Of a stretch of DNA of 64,000 nucleotides, positions 33,301 through 52,720 are shown in pieces. Numbering within the stretch: position 1 is the stretch's first letter; the number at the start of each line of letters is the position of its first letter. The DNA is taken from NCBI RefSeq assembly GCF_964199755.1, contig NC_133903.1, positions 315,001 to 379,000 on the forward strand, in the 5' to 3' direction. Source of the stretch: Larus michahellis. Its lineage: Eukaryota; Chordata; Aves; Charadriiformes; Laridae. The notes beneath the pieces are model-generated. The model did no database searches. It saw only the letters and a list, made by a program, of their open reading frames with translations, and was not told the DNA's origin. The position numbers were made by a program, and so were the translations under genes.

Positions 33301-35026
33301 TCTCTAGGAGGACGTGCAGCAGAGTATGGAGCAAAACCATAGCCAAAGCAAGCAGGCAAAGTAGTAGTTAACACATTTTATTGTGAAAGTTTATTGGAAT
33401 CCTTTCATCTGTCTTTGAAGGCGCACCACGTACTTGCTAAAGAAGTTTAAGGTATAAAGTGCTGACCACGCAGCCCATGATTGACAAGCTTTAAAAGTCA
33501 TGCAGGATGGCTAAGTGGAAGGCTGCCAACTAATGTAATACTTTAATCACTGTTGCTGGGCCTTTGCTCACTGTCACCCACTTCAGTAAGACAAGTGCTG
33601 AAGTACTTTATTACATTGGGATCTGGAAACGTAATAATAGCATATTTGAAAAATTACAGATCTGTTGATGTGATAGTGTGTAAATTGGTCGTGCTTGAAA
33701 AAACCTGGTCATCTTGGCATTAAACTAAGCTCAAACATTTCTGCCTGCTAGACAGTATGTCCTGGGGATTGCCTGTGCTGGAGAGTTGTCAAGCGACTAG
33801 ATGAGCTTGAGTATCGGCTCTCCTGGAACATCTAGATCATGTACTGGCATTAGTTTTTCATGACGCTGTTCCTATGTAACAGATAACCTATTTCTAGGAA
33901 AAATACCTTCCCCTAAAAAAGTGGGTACCGTTTTTATGTAAGTCATCGTGCCACTAGCCTTGTGTTGTGTCAGGCTTTGTAGCCTTGAATACATTTGTAT
34001 TGAATACATTACTTTTGTTTCTGAAATAAAATTTAGAAGTAGGATTTAATGAAATAGGAAGATTCTCTGGCTTCTTTAAGCCACCAGAGATTGGATTCCT
34101 CTTTGAATGAAATTGGATTTGTTGACTCGTATTTCCCCATCTGCGTGTGCTCCTTTTTTATGCACAGAGGAACAGACTGACAGGGTTTGTATTTTTGCAT
34201 CTGCAGATCAAGTCTGCAAACTCTCTTTCTAGCCTCCACACTTAATTTCTTATTTGTTTTTGTGATGTATGAGTCCAAAGACTTCAGGAAAAAAGATGTT
34301 TTTCCCTTTAAGCTCCACAGCATCAGTTCTATAGCAGTACTTAAGCCTGTGTTGAATTACCTAAATGGGAGGGTGGGAGTAAAAGAAAAGAGAAGCCATC
34401 AGCTTAGAACTCGAGAGACCTGGTGCTCGTCTAATAGAAATAAGAAAATGAGACACAAGAAAACCCGCTTACTGAACTCCTTTGCTGTGGTGCTGACCCG
34501 CTGTAAGCTTAGCAACGTGCCCAGAATGCCGAAGCATGGTTCTGAGGTTTGGCAGTTCGCTGTCATAGAATGTTTTCTTGCGATGGCCTTCACGGTCCAG
34601 CCCATCCTGGTGCTCCCTTCAGTCCCCACCTGAGCGTCAGCCTGCATTTATCCCTCAGTCCCCCTTGTCCTCACCCCTCCCCACAACCTTTCCCAAGCTG
34701 GTTTCTGTGCCATCCCCACTTCCCCGAAAAACCCTAGCTTCTTGCTGCCATCACATTGTTTGTCCGCCTTGTGGCCTTTCAGCCTTCACCCTCCTGTGTT
34801 TGCCATCTTCACTTAAGCTCTACGATCTTCAGGGTGGGAATAAACTGCTGCTCTGGATTCGTGCTCTCTCTCATGCACTGGAGAGGGCACGTCTGTTACT
34901 GATCAGACTTACCGTCCCAAAGCCAGACAGTGGCTCCCAAAACCTGACAGACTTTCCCTTTCTCCCCAGGACTGCTGCGTGAGCTACGGCGGAATGTGGT
35001 ATCTTAAGGGAACGGTGCAGTCTTGA
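9593..35026 (+). CDS. POLR3E: POLR3E, RNA polymerase III subunit RPC5 (20 coding exons)
   Basis: RPC5 is a nuclear Pol III subunit. It pairs with RPC4 (POLR3D) as a TFIIF-like heterodimer that acts in initiation and termination at tRNA, 5S and U6 genes. Exons: 9593-9628, 10755-10805, 12102-12179, 13670-13785, 14109-14191, 15489-15596, 16061-16110, 16415-16534, 17094-17179, 18216-18260, 18345-18436, 19201-19321, 20882-20963, 23319-23378, 24448-24605, 24886-24950, 26523-27019, 31792-31869, 32745-32870, 34970-35026. They total 2109 nt with no frame break, giving 702 residues against about 708 in human. Landmarks are MANEEDDPIIQE at the start, the dimerisation region in roughly the first 230 residues, a charged linker with IRIKEEPVSDEEPMDTS near residue 501, and winged-helix segments (FVLTLSELKRLFNLHL; QVLLEIFSKNYRVR) before the end SYGGMWYLKGTVQS. 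Every intron is GT-AG. The start ATG has A at -3 and G at +4. Confidence 0.97.
10755..10805 (+). CDS. POLR3E: POLR3E exon 3 (residues 13-29), with duplicated donor
   Basis: It encodes IDVFLARSLLEKLYLFQ, matching the RPC5 family. Its donor CAG|GTATTT is repeated 21 bases later, at 10827, inside a 21-bp tandem duplication (10800-10820 and 10821-10841). Use of the second donor would insert VFPLTFQ in frame. Confidence 0.95.
10800..10841 (+). repeat. POLR3E: 21-bp tandem duplication over the exon 3 splice donor
   Basis: Two 21-base units, each beginning TTTCAGGTATTTCCAT, differ at one base (the second has G for T near its end). Each unit contains a CAG|GT donor, so the exon 3/intron 3 boundary is present twice. 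The near identity points to a recent event, or to selection on both copies. Confidence 0.95.
12102..12179 (+). CDS. POLR3E: POLR3E exon 4 (residues 30-55)
   Basis: It encodes YPIRPASMTYDDVTHLSAKI followed by KPKQQK, a highly conserved part of the RPC5 N-terminal domain. Acceptor TTTTCCAG|, donor AAG|GTTGGT, phase 0 at both ends. Confidence 0.95.
13670..13785 (+). CDS. POLR3E: POLR3E exon 5 (residues 56-94)
   Basis: It encodes VELEMAIDTLNPNYCRSKGE and continues to DETSTYS. It ends with two bases of the Ser94 codon at donor TC|GTAGGT. Confidence 0.95.
14109..14191 (+). CDS. POLR3E: POLR3E exon 6 (residues 94-122)
   Basis: It encodes KLMDKQTFCSSQAASNVSRY then AAAVYKK after completing Ser94. 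Acceptor CTGTCTGCAG|, donor AAAG|GTAAGT (consensus). Confidence 0.95.
14192..15488 (+). other. POLR3E: POLR3E intron 6, host of a solo LTR
   Basis: A 1.3-kb intron, of which 575 bp is an antisense solo LTR at 14724-15298. The remainder shows no feature. Confidence 0.7.
14724..15298 (-). mobile_element. Solo LTR of an endogenous retrovirus, antisense to POLR3E
   Basis: The element has TG...CA ends (plus strand TGTGGTGGGTTGACC ... CCCAATACA) and a perfect 5-bp target-site duplication, GTCTT, at 14719-14723 and 15299-15303. Read on the minus strand it starts TGTATTGGGTCTGGCTGAG and near its far end has an ATTAAA poly(A) signal followed by a U5-like segment, so the minus strand is the sense strand. 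A 5-bp duplication is typical of ERVL-class insertions. No internal retroviral genes remain, so it arose by LTR-LTR recombination. I recognise this family as common in bird genomes but cannot name the subfamily. Confidence 0.9.
15489..15596 (+). CDS. POLR3E: POLR3E exon 7 (residues 122-158)
   Basis: It encodes GELHLTPLHGILQLRPSFTY and continues to KHREREAANE, a strongly conserved RPC5 block. Donor GAAG|GTAAAT. Confidence 0.95.
15905..15965 (-). other. Candidate antisense tRNA-type SINE remnant (B box)
   Basis: On the minus strand GGGTTCGATCCCAGCT contains a consensus TFIIIC B box, GGTTCGATCC (plus 15939-15948), within a short T-arm-like inverted repeat. The sequence after it is weakly like the MIR SINE body, ending in TGTATGAC where MIR has TGTGTGAC at the same spacing. 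I cannot find a convincing A box upstream. A chance B box is possible. It lies in POLR3E intron 7, antisense to the gene. Confidence 0.3.
16061..16110 (+). CDS. POLR3E: POLR3E exon 8 (residues 158-174)
   Basis: A 50-nt exon encoding GGDSSQDEAEDDVKQIT, an acidic linker conserved in RPC5. Donor ACC|GTACGT. Confidence 0.95.
16415..16534 (+). CDS. POLR3E: POLR3E exon 9 (residues 175-214)
   Basis: It encodes VRFSRPETEQARQRRVQSYE then FLQKRQAEEHWVHLHYYGFK. Phase 0 at both ends; donor AAG|GTAGGT. Confidence 0.96.
17094..17179 (+). CDS. POLR3E: POLR3E exon 10 (residues 215-243)
   Basis: It encodes DSRSEHERQYLFSQ then GHGFAENTELIKSP. The middle (LFSQGHGFAE) differs from the human form I recall, in a variable loop. 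Donor CCCAG|GTAATG. Confidence 0.95.
18216..18260 (+). CDS. POLR3E: POLR3E exon 11 (residues 243-258)
   Basis: A 45-nt exon encoding SEYLMMLMPPSIEEE. Donor GAA|GTAAGT is consensus. The intron to exon 12 is only 84 bp. Confidence 0.95.
18345..18436 (+). CDS. POLR3E: POLR3E exon 12 (residues 258-289)
   Basis: It encodes NDKPMAPSNVLSMAQLRTLP then LADQIKILMKN. The donor ATG|GTTTGT departs from consensus at +3 and +4, so it may be relatively weak. Confidence 0.95.
19201..19321 (+). CDS. POLR3E: POLR3E exon 13 (residues 289-329)
   Basis: It encodes VKVMPFANLMSLLGSGTDST and continues to VAMLVQGNWVVK. Acceptor TGCCTTTCAG|, donor AGAG|GTATGG. Confidence 0.96.
20718..20733. repeat. 16-bp perfect palindrome in POLR3E intron 13
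   Basis: TGATGTAATTACATCA reads the same on both strands. Its centre, TAATTA, is a homeodomain core, and each half (TGATGTAAT) resembles an ATF/CEBP composite site. It lies about 150 bp before exon 14. No function is shown. Confidence 0.6.
20882..20963 (+). CDS. POLR3E: POLR3E exon 14 (residues 329-356)
   Basis: It encodes SDVLYPKDTSSPHSGVPAEV then LCRGRDFV. Acceptor ATTAACAG|, donor GTT|GTAAGT. Confidence 0.96.
20964..23318 (+). other. POLR3E: POLR3E intron 14
   Basis: A 2.35-kb intron with no recognised gene, RNA or mobile element. Confidence 0.5.
23319..23378 (+). CDS. POLR3E: POLR3E exon 15 (residues 357-376)
   Basis: It encodes MWKFTQDRWVVRKEVAAVTK. Phase 0 at both ends; donor AAA|GTGAGT. 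Confidence 0.96.
24276..24342. repeat. Compound TCTA/TCTG tetranucleotide microsatellite
   Basis: Three TCTA units, five TCTG units, then about seven TCTA/TATC units with one C interruption. The tract is pyrimidine-rich on the plus strand and ends about 105 bp before the exon 16 acceptor. Confidence 0.95.
24448..24605 (+). CDS. POLR3E: POLR3E exon 16 (residues 377-429)
   Basis: It encodes LCPEDVKDFLEHMSVARINK and continues through PYDEDFVKKHP to MLWMGIQA. Acceptor CTTTTAG|, donor CCAA|GTAAAT. Confidence 0.96.
24886..24950 (+). CDS. POLR3E: POLR3E exon 17 (residues 429-451)
   Basis: It encodes LEKVYNLLKEHLTPKKQEAQ then S after completing Lys429. Donor TCAG|GTAATG. Confidence 0.94.
26101..26123. 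repeat. Poly(A) run in POLR3E intron 17
   Basis: About 23 consecutive A residues. It might be a retrotransposed tail, but I see no target-site duplication around it and no recognisable retrocopy upstream. Confidence 0.8.
26523..27019 (+). CDS. POLR3E: POLR3E exon 18 (residues 451-616), largest exon
   Basis: A 497-nt exon coding for the charged linker and the first C-terminal winged-helix region. The linker carries NIRIKEEPVSDEEPMDTS, with a SUMO consensus (psi-K-x-E) at about Lys504. Compared with the human protein as I recall it, the Glu/Asp-rich run between PVS and PMDTS is much shorter. The following KAFVSSTFKKQFVLTLSELK and LPPGHTLFSGISDKMLQD are highly conserved. Donor GCCT|GTAAGT. Confidence 0.96.
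27020..31791 (+). other. POLR3E: POLR3E intron 18
   Basis: The longest intron, 4.8 kb. It holds a CR1 tail at 27329-27512, a 12-G run at 29362-29373 within a locally GC-rich block (about 29050-30200), and an unexplained block at about 31190-31560. No exon of another gene is recognised. Confidence 0.55.
27329..27512 (-). mobile_element. CR1 LINE 3'-end fragment (younger copy)
   Basis: The plus strand reads CATAGAATCATAGAATGG, two copies of the CR1 8-bp tail repeat in reverse complement. Then come TTTGGGTTGGAAGGGACCTT, CAACCCCCTGCCCTGGGCAG, the CAGGCTGCTCCAAGCCC block and CTTCTCTGGGCAACCTGGGC. It is about 180 bp long, 5'-truncated, antisense to POLR3E, and well preserved. Confidence 0.95.
31792..31869 (+). 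CDS. POLR3E: POLR3E exon 19 (residues 617-642)
   Basis: It encodes FPPQTAASPDELKVYALWEA then GDTYDQ. Acceptor GTTCTCAG|, donor CAG|GTAAAG, phase 0. Confidence 0.96.
32745..32870 (+). CDS. POLR3E: POLR3E exon 20 (residues 643-684)
   Basis: It encodes HRQVLLEIFSKNYRVRRNVI then QNQLSQECGEDLNKQEVDRV and LK, a C-terminal winged-helix segment. Acceptor TTTTAAAG|, donor AAG|GTAAGT. Confidence 0.97.
32871..34969 (+). other. POLR3E: POLR3E intron 20
   Basis: A 2.1-kb intron with no recognised gene or mobile element. Confidence 0.5.
34970..35026 (+). CDS. POLR3E: POLR3E exon 21, terminal coding part (residues 685-702, stop)
   Basis: It encodes DCCVSYGGMWYLKGTVQS and stop TGA at 35024-35026, the conserved RPC5 C-terminus. 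Acceptor TTTCTCCCCAG|. Confidence 0.97.
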   Translation, partial: DCCVSYGGMWYLKGTVQS

Positions 35027-35404
35027 CGGCGGTGGTAGCGGTTTCAAGTGACCTCCAGGACGAAAGAGAAAACCTGCAGCGGGCGGCACAGAGTAATGCC
35101 GTGGCCTCGGGAGCGTGGGGCAGGATCTGACCTACTTTGGGGCACGTGGGCATTGCAGTCATTGACATCCCAGCGCACTCACACACGTCTTTGCATGGCC
35201 GCCTGGGTGCAAGAGCAACTAGGAAGACAACGTGGGACCCTGTCTGCAGCTTGATTAATCTGGGATTTCTAATGTATTTCAATTCTCGTTCTGTTTCGTT
35301 ATTAAAAAATAAAACCATATACTGACACAGACATGATGGAAAATCATGGTCTAATACTTTATTTTGTAAGTAATGCCAATAAATTAAAATTGTTTACAAA
35401 CATC
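35027..35404 (+). other. POLR3E: POLR3E 3'UTR with two close poly(A) signals
   Basis: AATAAA occurs at 35308-35313 and 35378-35383, giving 3'UTRs of roughly 0.3-0.38 kb. A further AATAAA at 35798-35803 could serve a longer form. Which is used cannot be told from sequence. Confidence 0.7.
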
Positions 35405-36529
35405 CCCGTTTTTGTTAAATACCTAGATGCTCATACTTTAGTCCGAGCATTGTAATAGCCCTTGCAGCCCTCTTTATAGAGAAGACTGTCATATTCATGG
35501 AAACGTCAGGCCAGGGAGAGGGGTACAAAATCACTGTCTTTGAACTCTGTGCTACGTAGCGATTGTTCTCACCTGTTGTCTGTGAAATGAGTTATTTGGA
35601 AAAGCACCTACATTTGAAACAGATGTGGAACAACTACTGCATTTCTTTTATCGGTGTGGGTTTTGTTTGAGGGAGTTTTTGCATTACTGTATGCAAAGAC
35701 AGGAAGGTAAGTAACCGAGCACACCCTCTGGAAGGCATCTAGCTGTAGTTATCACACGGCAACAATGTAAAACCTCTATTTTGTGTAATTTTTTTTAAAT
35801 AAAATTTTATCTTGAAGGTCAGTTCTACCCCCGCCTTGTATTTGTCCAAGAAGAAATGGAAGCTGCACCTGTTCCTTTTATAGCCTGAAGGCTTACAGAG
35901 GAAGGAAAGGTCAGGAATGTTTTAGTAGGGGTTGAACCGCTTTACGTCATGGTCTTTAGGGGTACCGAGAGGTGGCTGTCACGCTAAGGGCCTGTTGCAC
36001 AAGGTGCAGTAACTGATCTTTTGGTTACAGGTTTTTCATCGAAGCCAAACTGCAATGAGTTATCTTACAGGAATATCCTCCTGTAAGCATTCTACAACAC
36101 GGTTACTTTACTGGTCGTGGTCTTTGCTATCATTTCCATCACATGAGAAGCACAAGGAGATTCTGTTTCATCTACTTACACTCAGAAAAGGCTGAGTTGG
36201 GTTGTGGTCTAAAGTAAGCAGATTAAGGTACTTAATCCAGATAAGACTGGCTAAGAATACTGTTAGCATGCTTATGGCATTTCACATTTCTGTGGAAAAT
36301 AATCTATTTTTAAACTGCTAAAACTCTACCATAATAAACAGTCTAGTGTAGTTCAGTAACCACATCAATTAATTGGGAGGTGTTTTGATTTCAGGCAGGT
36401 GTTGCAGCCTTTGTCGTGGTCTGCTGTGTGTGCCCATGGCCGACAGCCCTCCTGCAGCCCCACGCCACAGCCTTGCCTCTGGCTGCACCTATAAAGCGGG
36501 AGAGCCACAGTCTGAGAGAAGTTACGAAG
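35405..36529. other. Convergent intergenic gap between POLR3E and CDR2
   Basis: About 1.1 kb lie between the proximal POLR3E poly(A) signals and the distal CDR2 one. It contains the extra plus-strand AATAAA at 35798. No gene is recognised. Confidence 0.55.
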
Positions 36530-36534
36530 GCAGG

Positions 36535-38815
36535 ACCCAGCCTTGGAGGGTTTTATTGCACAGTACGTACAGCCAAGTGTTAAAGTACAGTACACCCAGA
36601 GCTTAGCGACGGCACAGGTAGCCAAGGGGAAGTTACATTACAGAAGAATCAAGTAGTTCTGTGGAAATCAGAGAACATTTTTGATATTTTTAAAGCATAA
36701 AACCTGCGTATATACAAAGTGCTCTAAACTAGCCAACAGTAATACACCACTGAATATCACCTATTTAACCAAAAATTCTGAATTGCTTTTACCTGTCTTC
36801 TGGTCCAGCAGGTGTGGATTCCCCCTTCCCCTAAAGCGGTGAGGAATACTAGTAGTAAATAAATTGTGGCTAACAGTGTCATGCCTTTCTTGTTTAAGGT
36901 TACTGCCTTCCGGTATCTGAACTGGGGCAGACCCCCAGGTGATAAGGATCTAAGTGAGGGAGACTGTGACAGCACAGGTAACCTGATGGCAGAACAGCAG
37001 CTTTTCTCCTTTCTTTCCTCCCTCCCCTCCTTTTTGAACAGCAACGACAAACACAACTATGAGGAGAAGCTACTTAGTTCCTGCTGGATTTCTATCCCAG
37101 ACAGGCCTATCCCTTTCCACATAGCGTAATCTTTTTAAAATACAAATTTAATGTGAACTCCATCTGAGCTATGTAGGAAAGATGGCAAGACTAGATAATG
37201 CAGGTGCCATCCGCACCAAGTTTACTGTTTCCTGGTTGGTGCAGATGGGCACAATTACTAGTCAGACATGTAGCTTGACTGGATTATTTATTTGCCTAGA
37301 AAAATACTCACAAGATTCAGATTACCATTTTTAAATAATTTTCCAGAATGCGATACATGTTTTAGAGGAACTCCCACAATACAAAGTCTTAATACTGCAA
37401 CTGAAGGACAGCTGTACACCAGCTAACGGGGTACAGTGTAAGGCTTACAGAGCTGCAACAGCAGCAGCTGAACGAAAGCTGAGAAACTGTCAACATTCTG
37501 TGTCGACTGTTTGGTACATCGCAGCAATTCAGACAGGCAGTAAGTCGGTTCCCAAGAACAGCTGACCAAATTAACTGTGAGACCCTTTATAAGGAGAAGG
37601 ACGTCACCTTTCATTGTGCCTTCCCTCCCCTTAATCTCCTTGCCTTTGTTTTCTTCACACTTTGAAGCAGTTTTACAGAACACACTTCTCCGTATTGTTT
37701 TTCAGAACTCGAATACATAGGAATTATTAGTGAGTGGAGAAGGAGAGGAAGAACAAGCGCGTGGTCCCCTGTTTCAGTAGGCTCTGTTCCGGTAGCGCCG
37801 TGTCCATCCTCCCACCCCCCAGGCAGCACGGAGCAGATCCACAGAAGCTGACACTGGAAGCAAGAGACAAAACAGTATCATAAGGTTTTACCTGGCCCGT
37901 CTCCTTCAAGCACTTGGGAGTCTGTGGTATGTAAGATTAAAAGCTATGCCACTATGTCAACACTACTACTAAAGTTAAATAGCTAAATTGCAAGTTTCTA
38001 TCTTACCAAATACACATAAAAATGTACTTTGCAGACATTCCACCAAAGAACAGTAGGCCCCAAACAACATAGGAAATCAATTCACAGTATCTTGCCTTAA
38101 GACAAAGTGCCCTACATAAGAAACCATACCTAAAAAGCCAGGCGAACTTTACATCAAATCCCTTCTTAGTAGGAAGACGTTTCTACTAATCTGTGGGAGA
38201 GCTTAGCGCATGTGAAAATGTCGTATTGGCTTAAACCAAGCACAGTGCAGGCTGCTGTGCCAGCTCTCCACCTCCCTGCCAAAGCAAGGTCAGATAGACC
38301 CCTAACTTCGTTATCAAGAATCAAGGAGAGGCTGCCCATGATGCTGGTCAGGGGCTTTGGTTTTGTTAATTTTCTACACAGATGCAATCACAGGGCTAGA
38401 TCATCACTGCGAACCAAAGGAAAGCCTTAGTCTGGCTCCCTGTGAGAACTCTTAGCTCCGTTATTTTTGAAGTGGACTAAGGAAACTAGCGTCATCTACT
38501 GCTCTGGCCAGAGATTAAGTGTAGTACAAAGTAATAGTGTAGTATTAAGCTATGATGTTTGTTTGCTTTACAACCACTAGTTTTTATAACAGTGCTAAAT
38601 AACATTAAATCTACTGCTACGTAGGTACAGGGAGACTAGCTGTTAACTAACTAGATTGTTCACTACAGGTCTACAAGCCAATTCAGAACATTCATTTTGA
38701 GTGCTCAAGAAACACATCGGTATAAGGGGGTCTTCTGACATTTCTATCAAGTTTTTCCCCTTCTGGACTAACAGATTAGCCGTCAACAGAAAACAGGTCA
38801 TCAGCGTGTCCAGTG
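36535..38815 (-). other. CDR2: CDR2 3'UTR (end inferred)
   Basis: After the stop at 38816-38818 the minus strand continues without a recognised exon to AATAAA at plus 36552-36557 (TTTATT), which would give a 3'UTR of about 2.3 kb. A second AATAAA, at about plus 37287, could give a shorter form of about 1.5 kb. Confidence 0.6.
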
Positions 38816-51571
<12,756 letters not shown>

Positions 51572-51715
51572 CGCGCCCCTGCCCCTCGCGGCGCGGCAGC
51601 AGGACGAGGCGGCAGCGCGCCCGCGGAGCGGACCCCTCGCGGCGGGCGGCGGCGGGGCAGGGCAGCCAGCAGCCGCTCCTCGCCTTAAAAGCCGCCTCCG
51701 GCCATTGCCGAGCGT

Positions 51716-51929
51716 TTCCGGAGTTTGCCGAACCTCTCCCCCTTCTGGCCGGGCTGCGCCGAGCTGCCGGCGGCAACGTGGCAGACTGCGGCCGCCCGCC
51801 CACCGCCTCCCCGCGATTCAAACACAACGCCCTCGCCTCTCCTGCGGAGAGCCAATGGGAAGCCGTCCGCCAGGCAGATCGAAAGAAGCCTACTCCAATC
51901 ACAAAGCGAATTCATGTCAAGCCGCCAAT
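51716..51929 (-). promoter_or_regulatory. CDR2: CDR2 promoter: three CCAAT boxes plus CHR-like motif
   Basis: CCAAT (plus strand) occurs at 51852-51856, 51895-51899 and 51925-51929. TTCAAA at 51817-51822 reads TTTGAA on the CDR2 strand, the CHR consensus, with GGGCG five bases upstream of it. CCGGAA, an ETS core, lies at 51716-51721. In the CDR2 direction the order is CCAAT, CCAAT, CCAAT, CHR, with about 30-43 bp spacing, then the start codon about 245 bp on. This resembles NF-Y/MuvB-type cell-cycle promoters. Function is inferred from motif layout only. Confidence 0.55.
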
Positions 51930-52720
51930 GAAAGCGAAGAGAAGGTTGGCCTGGGCTAATTGCACCCGCCCCGGCAGCCGGCTGCGCAGCCTCTAGTCAG
52001 AGGAGGTGGGTCGGTGCCTGCGGAAAGGGGCGGCGGTTGCGGGGCTCGCGGAGGGTGAATGGCGGGGGCGGTTGCGGGGGGTATTCCGGTGGGTCTGCGG
52101 TGGAGCAGAGCTGGCGCAGCCCGGGGTGGGGCAGCGCAGCTGGGCCCCGGGGAGCGCTGAGGAAAGAGCCCGGGAGGGGGGCTCCGCACCGACTGGCGCA
52201 CAAGTGCGGGCTGTGTTCCCGCCGTCTCTCGGGGAGTCTCGGCGCCGGCGGGGAGGGCGCGTCCCGCCGCAGCAGGCGCTGTCGCCCGTGAGCGCGGCCG
52301 TCTCCATCCCCGGCACGGCCCGGCGGTCACCGCCCGCCCTCGCCCCTTTTCCTCGCAAGGAGGGAGCCGTGTCCCTTATCTGGGGAGCTGCTGAGGAAAA
52401 AGTAGCTCGTTTTGCCCGGTTTTGGCAGACGAGCCGCCGACGAACTTCCCGTCCTGCAGGTTCCCAGCGCCTCCTGGCTTCCAGCGGCCGGGCGGGCTGA
52501 GGCGATGCCGCCGCCCCACGGGGCTCGGGCAGCGCTTTTCTCGTCTTGGTCTTAATGTGGGTTAAATCAGGGGAGAAACATGAGGAAGACACTTGTGTCG
52601 AAGCAGTTGTTCGGGGCCGAGTGACGCCGCCCTGCCTCGGTCACGGCGCGGTACCGGCTGTGGGCGCGCTCCGCGGGTGCCTTTGGCGGTTGTCCTGCGG
52701 CTCCGGGAGAAGCGCACGTA

